Notes under the pieces: generated by a model
What the model saw: only the letters and a program-made list of their open reading frames with translations
What the model was told of the DNA's origin: nothing
Database searches by the model: none
Origin: Nocardia abscessus NBRC 100374
GTDB taxonomy: Bacteria; Actinomycetota; Actinomycetes; Mycobacteriales; Mycobacteriaceae
Length of the DNA stretch: 43,027 bases
Assembly: GCF_000308455.1 (NCBI RefSeq)
Contig: NZ_BAFP01000057.1
Coordinates: 1-43,027 of the forward strand
Reading direction: 5' to 3'
Program-made: the position numbers and the translations under genes
Part shown: positions 19,747 to 27,985 of the stretch, one piece after another
Layout: the number at the start of each line of letters is the position of its first letter
Position numbering within the stretch: position 1 is the stretch's first letter

Positions 19747-20489
19747 ACGGTGTGGAGATCCCGGTGCAGACGCCGGGGCGAACGGCCGGTACGAGCCCGC
19801 TCGTGGTCGCCATGGACGGGCCGTCGGGCACCGGGAAGTCGAGCGTGTCGCGCCGCCTGGCCACCCGGCTCGGCGCCCGCTACCTCGACACCGGCGCCAT
19901 GTACCGGGTGGCGACGCTGCGCGTGCTGCGCGCGGGCATCGAACTGACCGACACCGCGGCCATCGCCGCCGCGGTCAAGGAGCTGCCGCTGTTCATCGGC
20001 ACCGATCCCAGCCGCGAGGTGATCGAACTCGACGGCGAGGACGTGCGCTCGGAGATCCGTGGCGACGCCGTCACCAAGGCGGTTTCGGCGGTCTCCGCGG
20101 TGCCCGAGGTGCGTGACCTGCTCGTCGCCATGCAGCGCGACATCACGGCGGTCTCGGGGCGGATCGTGGTGGAGGGTCGTGACATCGGCACCGTCGTGCT
20201 GCCCCACGCGGACGCCAAGATCTACCTGACCGCTTCCGCGGAGGCGCGGGCGCACCGGCGCAATCAGCAGAACATCGCCGAGGGCCGGGGCGACGACTAC
20301 GCGGGCGTGCTCGCCGACGTGCAGCGCCGCGACACCCTCGACTCGACCCGCAAGGTGTCCCCGCTGCGACCGGCCGAGGACGCGGTGCGCGTCGACACCA
20401 GCGAACTGTCCATGGACGAGGTCATCGACGAGCTGTATCGCGTTGTCGCCCAGCAGATCTCGGCGGTCAGGGCCGGAGGTGGCCGGTGA
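19743..20489 (+). CDS. cmk: Cytidylate kinase
   Basis: The protein has 248 residues and phosphorylates CMP and dCMP. The P-loop [10 protein letters not shown] lies at residues 25-34, YLDTGAMYR is the CMP-binding signature, and [20 protein letters not shown] and RRDTLDSTR form the lid and nucleotide contacts. GTG 19743 overlaps the rluB stop, and the gene's own stop overlaps der; both are GTGA junctions. The rluB-cmk-der order is widely conserved. Confidence 0.96.
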   Translation: MNGVEIPVQTPGRTAGTSPLVVAMDGPSGTGKSSVSRRLATRLGARYLDTGAMYRVATLRVLRAGIELTDTAAIAAAVKELPLFIGTDPSREVIELDGEDVRSEIRGDAVTKAVSAVSAVPEVRDLLVAMQRDITAVSGRIVVEGRDIGTVVLPHADAKIYLTASAEARAHRRNQQNIAEGRGDDYAGVLADVQRRDTLDSTRKVSPLRPAEDAVRVDTSELSMDEVIDELYRVVAQQISAVRAGGGR

Positions 20490-21904
20490 ACGAGGATGTG
20501 CTGGCCGGCGACGGCGTCTGGACCGACGAAGCCGACTGGGAGCTGGCCGATCTCGAGGCCGAATTCGAGGACGCCGCACACGTCGCGATGCCGACGGTGG
20601 CGGTGGTCGGCCGCCCGAACGTGGGCAAGTCGACGCTGGTGAACCGGATCCTGGGCCGCCGTGAGGCGGTCGTGGAGGACATCCCGGGAGTGACCCGCGA
20701 TCGAGTGTCCTACGAGGCGAACTGGGCGGGTCGCCGGTTCCTCGTCCAGGACACCGGCGGGTGGGAGCCCGACGCGAAGGGACTCCAGCAATCGGTGGCC
20801 CGGCAGGCCGAACTGGCCATGCAGACCGCCGACGCGATTCTGCTCGTGGTCGACGCCGTGGTCGGCGCGACCGCCACCGACGAGGCGGCGGTGAAGAAGC
20901 TGCGCCGCTCCGCCGTCCCGGTGATCCTGGTCGCCAACAAGGTCGACGACCAGCGGGTGGAAGCGGAGGCGGCGGCGCTGTGGTCGCTCGGACTCGGCGA
21001 GCCGCGCATGGTCAGCGCCGCGCACGGCCGTGGCACCGGCGACCTGCTCGACGACGTCCTCGGGGTGCTCCCGGAGACACCCCGCGAGGGGACCGGCGGC
21101 GCAGGCGGTCCGCGTCGCGTGGCGCTGGTGGGCAAGCCGAATGTCGGCAAGTCGAGCTTGCTGAACAAGCTGGCCGGTGACGAGCGCTCGGTGGTGCACG
21201 ATGTCGCGGGCACCACGGTCGACCCGGTCGACTCGCTGGTCGAATTGGGCGGCAAGGTCTGGAAATTCGTCGACACCGCCGGGTTGCGCCGCAAGGTCGC
21301 CAATGCCAGTGGCACGGAGTTCTACGCCTCGCTGCGCACCAAGTCGGCGCTGGAGGCATCGGAAGTGGCGATCATGCTGATCGACGCTTCGCAGCCGATC
21401 ACCGAACAGGACCTGCGGGTGATCAGCCTGGTCGCCGATTCGGGGCGCGCGCTGGTGCTGGCGTTCAACAAGTGGGATCTGGTCGACGAGGACCGGCGTC
21501 TGCAATTGGAACGCGAGATCGACCGGGATCTGATCCGGGTGCCGTGGGCGCAGCGGGTGAACATCTCCGCACACACCGGCCGCGCTGTGCAGAAGCTGGT
21601 GCCCGCCATGGAGACCGCGCTCGAGTCCTGGGACAAGCGCATCTCGACGGGCAGGCTCAACACCTGGCTGAAGGAAGTGATCGCCGCGACCCCGCCGCCG
21701 ATGCGCGGCGGCAGGTTGCCGCGCGTGCTGTTCGCCACCCAGGCGACCACCCGGCCACCGACGTTCGTGCTGTTCAGCACGGGCTTCCTGGAGGCGGGCT
21801 ACCGGCGCTTCCTGGAACGCAGGCTGCGGGAGGAGTTCGGTTTCGACGGCTCGCCGGTCCGCATCTCGGTGCGGGTGCGGGAGAAGCGGGACCGCAAGAA
21901 GTAG
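20486..21904 (+). CDS. der: Ribosome assembly GTPase Der (EngA)
   Basis: The protein has 472 residues with two tandem G domains. The first has GRPNVGKST (residues 42-50), DTGGW and NKVD. The second has [17 protein letters not shown] and NKWD. A C-terminal KH-like domain ends in basic REKRDRKK. Der acts in 50S subunit maturation. GTG 20486 is coupled to cmk and has GGAGG at 20474-20478. It is the last gene of the parA-to-der operon; a hairpin follows 11 nt after the stop. Confidence 0.96.
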   Translation: MNEDVLAGDGVWTDEADWELADLEAEFEDAAHVAMPTVAVVGRPNVGKSTLVNRILGRREAVVEDIPGVTRDRVSYEANWAGRRFLVQDTGGWEPDAKGLQQSVARQAELAMQTADAILLVVDAVVGATATDEAAVKKLRRSAVPVILVANKVDDQRVEAEAAALWSLGLGEPRMVSAAHGRGTGDLLDDVLGVLPETPREGTGGAGGPRRVALVGKPNVGKSSLLNKLAGDERSVVHDVAGTTVDPVDSLVELGGKVWKFVDTAGLRRKVANASGTEFYASLRTKSALEASEVAIMLIDASQPITEQDLRVISLVADSGRALVLAFNKWDLVDEDRRLQLEREIDRDLIRVPWAQRVNISAHTGRAVQKLVPAMETALESWDKRISTGRLNTWLKEVIAATPPPMRGGRLPRVLFATQATTRPPTFVLFSTGFLEAGYRRFLERRLREEFGFDGSPVRISVRVREKRDRKK

Positions 21905-21915
21905 GAGCCAAGACG

Positions 21916-21955
21916 AAGCCCCGGCGCCGCTGGTACACCACCGACGCCGGGGTTT
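21916..21955 (+). terminator. Hairpin terminator after der
   Basis: Left arm AAGCCCCGGCG (21916-21926) pairs with CGCCGGGGTTT (21945-21955), with one G-T wobble in 11 pairs and an 18-nt loop. It closes the parA-der operon. Confidence 0.75.
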
Positions 21956-21994
21956 GCGCCACTACGCAACGTAGCGGCTAACTTTTAGCGATCC

Positions 21995-22051
21995 ACTCTT
22001 GTCGACAAGTGTTCGAGCAAAATTCCTGATGATGCCCGAAATATTCTCGGG
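21995..22051. promoter_or_regulatory. Two dyads upstream of the thioesterase gene
   Basis: ACTCTTGTCGACAAGTGT (21995-22012) has a perfect 12-bp palindromic core with arms matching at all but one pair. CCCGA-N7-TCGGG lies at 22035-22051. Both are in the only intergenic gap before the gene at 22111, so they are candidate operators. No regulator gene is adjacent. Confidence 0.4.
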
Positions 22052-22110
22052 AAGATGACGATCTGCGTGTATGCATCGCCATTGTGGCAAATGGCTGGCA
22101 TCATCCGGTC

Positions 22111-22869
22111 ATGGTCATTCCCAGCGTGCTGCCGGAACCCCCAGCCGTCTTGACTCCCTTCGAGACGGGGTGGCCGGTGCGTCTGGCCGACACCGACCGC
22201 GATCAGCGCTTGCGACTCGACGGGGTGGCACGCTATCTGCAGGACGTCGGTTACGACCATCTCGACGTTCTGCAGGACGGCGACATCCATCGACTGTGGG
22301 TGATCCGCAGGACGGTCTTCGACGCGCTGAAACCGCTTTCGTTCGGCGATTGGGCTACGCTGCGGCGCTGGCCCTCGGCGACGTCCACCCGGTGGTGCAC
22401 GATGCGTGTCCAGGTCTGCGGCAGCGCAGGCGGTCTGGTGGAGACCGAGAGCTTCCTGATCCACTTCGGCACCGAGTCGGGCGTGCCGGCCCGGATGAGC
22501 GACCGGTTCCTCGCGCCGATGCTGGCCTGCACGACCGAGCATCGGCTGCGCTGGAAAGCCGAACTCACCGACCCGATGCCCGCGGCGGGCGAGCCCGGCG
22601 TCGAGACCCGGAATTTCCCGTTGCGAGTCACCGATATCGATCTGCTCGACCATATGAACAACGCGGTCTACCTCACCGCGCTGGAGGAGGTTCTCGCCGA
22701 TCACGCCGAACTGAAATCCGGCCCGCACCGCGTGGTGGTCGAGTACGGGAAGCCGGTGCGCTCCGGTGAGGACGTCGAACTCGTGTCCCGCCGCACCGAC
22801 ACGAGCCTCGACGTGTGGTTCGCGGTCGGCGCGGAATGTCGAGCGGTCGCCCGCATCACTCCGCGCTAG
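22111..22869 (+). CDS. Acyl-ACP thioesterase-like double hotdog protein
   Basis: The protein has 252 residues with two hotdog halves. The first begins FETGWPVRLADTDRDQRLRLDGVARYLQDVGYDHL; the second contains FPLRVTDIDLLDHMNNAVYLTALEEVL, the usual substrate-binding pattern of FatA/FatB-like and actinobacterial acyl-ACP thioesterases. It probably releases fatty acids from ACP or hydrolyses acyl-CoA. ATG 22111 is preferred; GTG 22084 would add nine residues and neither has a clear ribosome site. Its TAG stop shares the four bases CTAG with the stop of the convergent dehydrogenase gene. Confidence 0.82.
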   Translation: MVIPSVLPEPPAVLTPFETGWPVRLADTDRDQRLRLDGVARYLQDVGYDHLDVLQDGDIHRLWVIRRTVFDALKPLSFGDWATLRRWPSATSTRWCTMRVQVCGSAGGLVETESFLIHFGTESGVPARMSDRFLAPMLACTTEHRLRWKAELTDPMPAAGEPGVETRNFPLRVTDIDLLDHMNNAVYLTALEEVLADHAELKSGPHRVVVEYGKPVRSGEDVELVSRRTDTSLDVWFAVGAECRAVARITPR

Positions 22870-24353
22870 CGAGCCAGATTCTCGACGGTGGCACGCGCGC
22901 CCCTGGTGCTCAATGAGTCCAGGGCCGCCAAATACGCGGACACGAAGCGCGGGTGCTCGATCAGATCCCCGAACAGGGAACGCTCCTCGAGGAACGCGGT
23001 GGGCTGCTCGCGCTGACGCCGTGCGAGTGGTGCGAGCCGGTCGCGTAGCCGGTCCACGATTTCGATCGGCTCCCCTCGCTCGTCGACGCCCTCGGCATAG
23101 CGTGCCCAGCTCGCGACGACGGCCGCCGCGCAGTCGATCTCGCCGCCGGTGGCGAGCTGCGCCCGGACCACCGGCAGCAGCCACTTCGGAATCCGGTCGG
23201 AGGATTCCGCGCACAGCCGGGCGATGGTGTCACCGATCGCGGGGTTGGCGAACCGGTCGAGCAGGGTCCGCTTGTAGGCGTCCAGATCGACACCGGGTAC
23301 CGCGCGCAACGTCGGTGTCGCCTCGGCGTCCATGTATCGCAACAGGAATCGCCGGAAGGCCGGGTTCTGTGCGGCGTCGTGGACCAGCCGGTAGCCGCTG
23401 AGATATCCGAAGTAGCACAGCGCCTGGTGGCTCGCGTTCAGCAGTCGCAGCTTCATCAGCTCGTACGGGGTGACATCGTCGACGAGCTGCACGCCGACCT
23501 GCTCGAAGGGTGGGCGGCCGAGTCCGAAGGACTCCTCCAGCACCCACTGCGCGAACGGCTCCGTGACGACCGGCCAACGGTCGATGAGCCCATAGCGCCG
23601 CTCGATCTCGCCGGTGGCTCCGGGCGGAGTGACCGGAGTGATCCGGTCCACCATCGAATTCGGAAAACGCACCTGCTCCGCCACCCAGGATCCGAGCTCG
23701 GCATCGTGCAGCGCGGCGAACGCGCCGAACATCCGGCGCGCGACGTTCCCGTTGCCCTCGATGTTGTCGCAGGACAGCACGGTGAACGGCGCGATGCCGC
23801 GCGACCTGCGCCGGGCCAGGGCTTCGACGACGAGCCCGAAGACAGTGGCGGGCGGCGCGTCCCCGGCGAGATCGGCGCGAATCGCGGGATCGTCGGCGTC
23901 GAACTCCCCGGTGGCGGGCGCGATGTGGTACCCGCCCTCGGTGATGGTGAGCGAGACGATCCGGGTGGCCGGGTCGGCGAGCTTGGCCACGACGGCCTCC
24001 GGATCGTCCGGCGCGTACCGGTATTCGACGAGGGAGCCGATGGTGCGGGTGGTCCACGTGCCGTCGGGGGCGACGGTCGACAGCGTGTACAGGCAGTCCT
24101 GCGCCCGGAGCACGTCGCGCATGCGGCGATCACCGGGCAGGACGCCGACTCCGCAGATGCCCCACTCGTCTCCGAGGCCGCGTTCGAGCAATCGGTCGAC
24201 GTACATCGCCTGGTGCGCGCGATGGAACCCGCCGACGCCGAAATGCACTATGCCCGGGGAGATTCGGGAGCGGTCGTAACCAGGTGTCGAGACGCGATCG
24301 GCGAACTCGGTCATCGTCGCCGCCCGCAAGGGTGTGGCCGTCCGTTCTGACAT
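22866..24353 (-). CDS. Mannitol dehydrogenase family (polyol long-chain dehydrogenase)
   Basis: The protein has 495 residues. The N-terminal Rossmann region has IVHFGVGGFHRAHQAMYVD. The C-terminal catalytic helix shows the full PSLDR signature K-x4-N-x2-H (ELMKLRLLNASHQALCYFGYLSG). Family members oxidise mannitol, arabinitol or related sugar alcohols or acids with NAD(P). The start on the minus strand is the ATG at 24353 with GGGAGGTG just upstream; an earlier ATG at 24383 lacks one. The exact polyol is unknown, and no transporter or kinase gene sits beside it. Confidence 0.9.
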   Translation of the reverse strand: MSERTATPLRAATMTEFADRVSTPGYDRSRISPGIVHFGVGGFHRAHQAMYVDRLLERGLGDEWGICGVGVLPGDRRMRDVLRAQDCLYTLSTVAPDGTWTTRTIGSLVEYRYAPDDPEAVVAKLADPATRIVSLTITEGGYHIAPATGEFDADDPAIRADLAGDAPPATVFGLVVEALARRRSRGIAPFTVLSCDNIEGNGNVARRMFGAFAALHDAELGSWVAEQVRFPNSMVDRITPVTPPGATGEIERRYGLIDRWPVVTEPFAQWVLEESFGLGRPPFEQVGVQLVDDVTPYELMKLRLLNASHQALCYFGYLSGYRLVHDAAQNPAFRRFLLRYMDAEATPTLRAVPGVDLDAYKRTLLDRFANPAIGDTIARLCAESSDRIPKWLLPVVRAQLATGGEIDCAAAVVASWARYAEGVDERGEPIEIVDRLRDRLAPLARRQREQPTAFLEERSLFGDLIEHPRFVSAYLAALDSLSTRGARATVENLAR

Positions 24354-24416
24354 CCCCGCACCTCCCCGTGTCGTGTGGATCACACCATAGTGCAGTGCGG
24401 GGCCCTCACCGGGCGG

Positions 24417-25445
24417 TCAGCTCGGCGGTGACAGCAGCGAATCCAATCCGTGGCGCCGAGCGCCGAGTACCCGCTCGGCGTTCACTCGCTCGAGGTCGGC
24501 GGAGAATCGCTCGGCGCGCCGCCGATCGACGGCCAGGCGGGTGTCCTCCGCGACGAGGTCCGCGTTGATCGCGGCGGCGGCCGTGACGCCACCGGCGGCG
24601 GACTGCACCACCCCGGCGACCACGTCGGTGACGTTGCCCGCCACCCAGACGCCGGGGACCGAGGTGCGGCCACCGGTGTCGGCCACCACGTGGGTGCCCG
24701 CTCCCGAAGGGTGCCGGGCGGTTTCGGCGCCGAGGCCGAGCAGCAGCGCGTCGCGGGCGACCAGTAGCGGCGCGAGCGCGAGCGCGGCGATCGGCACGAC
24801 GCGGCCGGATTCCAGCCGTGCTCCGGCGAGGCGGTCGTCCGCCACCTCCAGTGCGCTCACCACACCCTCCACCACCGCGATGCCGCGAGCCGCGAGCTGC
24901 TCGGCCTCTTGTGCGTCCGGCGCGGGAGAGGTGTGCCGCAACAGCGTCACCGAGGCGCTCCACTGCCGGAACAGCAGGGCGTGGTGTACCGAGCCGAGCA
25001 CGCCGACCGGGCGGTCACGGATCTCCCAGCCGTGGCAGTACGGGCAGTGCACCACGTCGCGGCCCCACCGTTCGCGCAGGCCGTCGATCGGTGGCAGTTC
25101 GTCGGTCAAGCCGGTCGCGACGAGCAGTCGGCGAGCCTGCAACGGCTCGCCGCGGTCGGTGTCCACCACGAACCCGTCCGGCGTTCGCCGCGCCGCCACG
25201 GCCCGCGCGTACCTGATCCGCCCGCCGTACTGTTCCACTTCCCGTGCGCCGATCGTCACCAACGCCGCCGGTGGGATGCCGTCGCGGGTCAGCCATCCGT
25301 GCACACCCGCGGCGGGGGCGTTTCGCGGCTCGCGCGCGTCGACCACGACGACCGTGCGGCGCGCCCTCGCCAAGGTCAGCGCCGCCGACAAACCGGCTGC
25401 TCCGCCGCCGATCACCACCACATCCACTTGCTTTTCCTCAGCCAT
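24417..25445 (-). CDS. Thioredoxin-reductase-like FAD/NAD(P) oxidoreductase
   Basis: The protein has 342 residues. The FAD-binding GGGAAGLSAAL lies at residues 13-23. A redox pair CPYC (Cys134 and Cys137) sits in HCPYCHGWEIRDRP. The second FAD motif is VPGVWVAGNVTDVVAGVVQSAAGG. The CPYCHGWE pattern belongs to a widespread actinobacterial TrxR-like group whose physiological partner is unclear, not to canonical TrxB (CATC/CAVC). I chose ATG 25445; further in-frame ATGs up to 25505 would add a 20-residue unrelated leader. A palindrome at 25486-25502 lies in its promoter region. Confidence 0.85.
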   Translation of the reverse strand: MAEEKQVDVVVIGGGAAGLSAALTLARARRTVVVVDAREPRNAPAAGVHGWLTRDGIPPAALVTIGAREVEQYGGRIRYARAVAARRTPDGFVVDTDRGEPLQARRLLVATGLTDELPPIDGLRERWGRDVVHCPYCHGWEIRDRPVGVLGSVHHALLFRQWSASVTLLRHTSPAPDAQEAEQLAARGIAVVEGVVSALEVADDRLAGARLESGRVVPIAALALAPLLVARDALLLGLGAETARHPSGAGTHVVADTGGRTSVPGVWVAGNVTDVVAGVVQSAAGGVTAAAAINADLVAEDTRLAVDRRRAERFSADLERVNAERVLGARRHGLDSLLSPPS

Positions 25446-25485
25446 ACCCCACCATGCAGAGCAAGCGTTGATTTCGGCAAACATT

Positions 25486-25502
25486 GTTGCCATTCTGGCA
25501 AC
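25486..25502. promoter_or_regulatory. Palindromic operator upstream of the TrxR-like gene
   Basis: GTTGCC-ATTCT-GGCAAC is a perfect 6-bp-arm dyad with a 5-nt centre, 41 bp upstream of the ATG at 25445. A further TTGCCGAAATCAACG-like half site lies closer to the gene. It is probably the binding site of a dimeric regulator encoded elsewhere. Confidence 0.5.
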
Positions 25503-25649
25503 CACACGCGGGCGTGTTCGCTCGATCCGGCGCGGCTGTGCCGGACGCGTTCGCCCCGTAGATCCGCCCCATGTACGGCCGACGGACGCAGGCGTCTCCG
25601 GCCGGGGCGTCCACCCGGTTTCACCCAGCGGGGCAAGCCGCCGCCTGGT

Positions 25650-25673
25650 TTATCGCCGCAGGGCTGGGTAGAC
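25650..25673 (+). promoter_or_regulatory. SigB/SigF-type stress promoter of the dps-rsbW-sig operon
   Basis: GTTT at 25650-25653, a 14-nt spacer and GGGTAG at 25668-25673 match the general-stress sigma consensus (GTTT-N14-16-GGGTA) of SigB/SigF families. It lies 39 nt upstream of the dps start. The third gene of the operon encodes a sigma factor of that very family, so autoregulation is expected. Confidence 0.75.
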
Positions 25674-25712
25674 CGTCGATGACCCGGATCGACGGCAGAA
25701 AGGCTCGAAGCG

Positions 25713-26192
25713 ATGTCCCAACCCATCACCAGCACCCTGGACTCGGAGCAGCAGCGCATCGCGGGAGAGACGCTGCAGGCGACGGTGGTCGACCTGATCG
25801 ACCTGTCGCTGATCGCGAAGCAGGCGCACTGGAATGTGGTCGGCTCCAACTTCCGGTCGGTGCACTTGGCGCTGGATGAATTGGTCACCGCGGCACGGGA
25901 GTTCACCGACGCCGCCGCGGAACGCGCCACCGCTGTCGGGGTCAGCCCGGACGGGCGCGCCGTGACCGTGGCCAGGGATTCCGGCGCGATCGGTATCGGC
26001 GAGGGCTGGCAGCAGGACACCGACATCATCGACGCGATCGTCGGCAACCTCGCCGCCGTGATCAAGCGGCTGCGGGAGCGGATCGCGGCGACCGAGAAGG
26101 CCGATCCGGTGACCCAGGATCTGTTCCTGGCCATCGCGGCGCGACTGGAGCAGTTGCACTGGATGTGGCAAGCGCAGCTCGCCACGGTCTGA
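25713..26192 (+). CDS. dps: Dps-family ferritin-like DNA protection protein
   Basis: The protein has 159 residues from ATG 25713 with AGAAAGG at 25697-25703. The Dps ferroxidase signature is complete: His39 in KQAHWNVVG, then His51, Asp55 and Glu56 in SVHLALDEL. Dps dodecamers oxidise iron with hydrogen peroxide and protect DNA under starvation and oxidative stress. There is no long basic tail, so DNA binding is uncertain. It is the first gene of a stress operon; its stop overlaps the next start as TGATG. Confidence 0.92.
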   Translation: MSQPITSTLDSEQQRIAGETLQATVVDLIDLSLIAKQAHWNVVGSNFRSVHLALDELVTAAREFTDAAAERATAVGVSPDGRAVTVARDSGAIGIGEGWQQDTDIIDAIVGNLAAVIKRLRERIAATEKADPVTQDLFLAIAARLEQLHWMWQAQLATV

Positions 26193-26632
26193 TGCGGGTG
26201 ATCACGTGCGCGTTCGGCGCGCCCGCCACCGAGACCACCACGGTCGCGGTGCGGATCCCCGCCGACGCGCGACACCTGGCCCTGATCCGCGGGATGGCCG
26301 ACACCGTTTGCCTGGTCGCCGACGTTCCCCTCGCCGCAGCCGCCGACATTCGCCTGGCGATCAACGAGGCGGCCACGATGCTGCTGGTGGGCTGCGTACC
26401 CGGTTCGACGCTGGGCTGTGAGTTCACCTACGGCGCCGACCGGATGAGCGTGCGCGTCGACACGGTCGGCGCGTCCGGCGACGAGATCGAGGGCGATCCG
26501 TTGAGCTGGGAACTGGTCCGCATGCTCACCACTTCCCTATCGATTTCTCGTGACCCTTTTGATTCGAAGATTGGCGGGTATCAGACCGTTATCGAGTTCA
26601 GTTGGGAACGAGGGCCATTTCATGACACGTGA
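26192..26632 (+). CDS. rsbW: Anti-sigma factor, RsbW/UsfX-like histidine-kinase-type ATPase
   Basis: The protein has 146 residues, the same size as mycobacterial UsfX. VRIPADARHLALIRGMADTVCLVADVP and the N-box-like DIRLAINEAATMLLVG fit the HATPase anti-sigma family, and the C-terminal LSWELVRMLTTSLSI segment replaces the usual G2 region. It should bind and silence the sigma factor encoded next until released by an anti-anti-sigma protein. ATG 26192 is embedded in the dps stop (TGATG), and the gene overlaps the sigma gene by 11 nt, favouring stoichiometric production. No anti-anti-sigma gene is in the window. Confidence 0.87.
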   Translation: MRVITCAFGAPATETTTVAVRIPADARHLALIRGMADTVCLVADVPLAAAADIRLAINEAATMLLVGCVPGSTLGCEFTYGADRMSVRVDTVGASGDEIEGDPLSWELVRMLTTSLSISRDPFDSKIGGYQTVIEFSWERGPFHDT

Positions 26633-27461
26633 GTTCACGACCGACGGAAACGGCGCGACGGGCCGCAGGCGTGCCGGCGACAGCTACGACAACATCGAGC
26701 CGTGGTTCGAGAAGATGGCCGCGATGGACGAGGACGATCCCCATCGCGCCGCGCTGCGCGAGGAGGTGACGCGGCGTTGTCTCCCGCTCGCCGAACACAT
26801 CGCCCGCAAGTTCTCCGGCCGCGGCGAGTCCTACGACGACCTGCTGCAGATCGCCCGGGTGGGGCTGGTACTCGCGGTGGACCGTTTCGACGTCTCCCGG
26901 GGCAGCGCCTTCCTCGGGTTCGCGGTCCCCACCATCATGGGCGAGGTGCGCAGGCATTTCCGGGACAACACCTGGTCCCTGCGAGTGCCGCGACGGCTCA
27001 AGGAGATCCAGTTGCGCATCGGTCCCGCCACCGAGACGCTGTCGCATCGGCTCGGGCGAATGCCCACGGCACGGGAGATCGCCGCCGAATTGGACGTCGA
27101 GGTCGGCGAGGTCACCCAGGCGCTCATCGCGGGTAACGCCTACCAGACCAACTCCCTGGACGCGGGGGGCCGCGAGGACGGCGACGGCGCACCGCAACCG
27201 CTCGCCGACACCCTCGGCGCCGAGGAGCCGTGCTACAACCTGCTGGAGCAGGCGATGGCGGTGCGTCCGCTGATCGCGGAACTGCCCGCGCGCGATCGCC
27301 AGGTGCTGATCATGCGCTTCTTCGAGTCCAAGACACAGACCCAGATCGCGGAATACCTGGGCGTCTCCCAGATGCAGGTGTCGCGCATCCTCGCCCGGAT
27401 TCTCGAGGATCTGCGCGAGCGCGCGCTCGGCTCCGACGATTTCGCCGCGCGCGCGGCCTGA
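26622..27461 (+). CDS. sigF: RNA polymerase sigma factor, SigB/SigF/SigG subfamily
   Basis: The protein has 279 residues. Region 2 is LAEHIARKFSGRGESYDDLLQIARVGLVLAVDRFD...FAVPTIMGEVRRHFRD. Region 3 contains RIGPATETLSHRLGRMPTAREIAAELDV. Region 4 ends with LIMRFFESKTQTQIAEYLGVSQMQVSRILARI. This is the group 3 general stress type (SigF in mycobacteria, SigB in Bacillus and Streptomyces). ATG 26622 follows GGGAACGAGGG and lies within the end of rsbW. The symbol sigF versus sigB depends on naming practice. Confidence 0.92.
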   Translation: MTREFTTDGNGATGRRRAGDSYDNIEPWFEKMAAMDEDDPHRAALREEVTRRCLPLAEHIARKFSGRGESYDDLLQIARVGLVLAVDRFDVSRGSAFLGFAVPTIMGEVRRHFRDNTWSLRVPRRLKEIQLRIGPATETLSHRLGRMPTAREIAAELDVEVGEVTQALIAGNAYQTNSLDAGGREDGDGAPQPLADTLGAEEPCYNLLEQAMAVRPLIAELPARDRQVLIMRFFESKTQTQIAEYLGVSQMQVSRILARILEDLRERALGSDDFAARAA

Positions 27462-27467
27462 CTTGGC

Positions 27468-27701
27468 TCAGGAGCGTGCGCGACCGGCCGACTCGGTCAT
27501 CGGTGTCGCGGAGACCTCGCCCGTCCAGCCGCACGGCAGGGCGCAGCCGGCGATGACCTTGGTCTCCCGCTCGCCGTTGTCGTAACGCAGCGTGGTGGTC
27601 TCCGCGTAAGCGGGATAGCCACACGCTCGGCATTTGCCGAAGAAATCGAGGATCTCCTCGGTGCGGGAGTGTGCGATTCGTCGTGCGGGCTTGTCGTCCA
27701 T
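27468..27701 (-). CDS. Small Cys4 (zinc-ribbon-like) hypothetical protein
   Basis: The protein has 77 residues. Cys24-x2-Cys27 (KCRACGYPAYAE) and Cys53-x3-Cys57 (IAGCALPCGW) could bind one zinc ion; the region between is beta-rich (TTTLRYDNGERETKV). GGAGAGG precedes the chosen minus-strand ATG at 27701. It ends 6 bp from the convergent sigF gene. Similar short proteins occur near stress genes in actinobacteria, but I know no function. Confidence 0.75.
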   Translation of the reverse strand: MDDKPARRIAHSRTEEILDFFGKCRACGYPAYAETTTLRYDNGERETKVIAGCALPCGWTGEVSATPMTESAGRARS

Positions 27702-27911
27702 AACCTCTCCAGCCGGCGTGCGGTCCTGCCGAGCAGGCATCTGCGACGTTAGGATCGGCCCTCGGCGCCCGGCGGGGCTTTCGCTGATCGTTGGGTTGAT
27801 TCACAGGCGCCGCGCGGGTGGATTGGGCCGGTTCCCAGGTTCAGGTGAATGCTGGGCAATCGCAGCGTATTTCCTGCGTATCGCTGGTAGTGGCGGCGAG
27901 GCAGGGGCTAC

Positions 27912-27944
27912 TTGACCTTATCTGTGACTGACGTTACAAAGGAG
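27912..27944 (+). promoter_or_regulatory. Candidate promoter and ribosome site upstream of the SRPBCC-synthetase gene
   Basis: TTGACC (27912-27917), a 16-nt gap and TTACAA (27934-27939) resemble a vegetative promoter. AAAGGAG (27938-27944) overlaps it and is a perfect ribosome site with no ATG or GTG at the right distance. The two readings exclude each other in part. Confidence 0.3.
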
Positions 27945-27985
27945 CTACCCGCCGACCCGAAGTTCTTCGAACCGGCCGACGAGAA

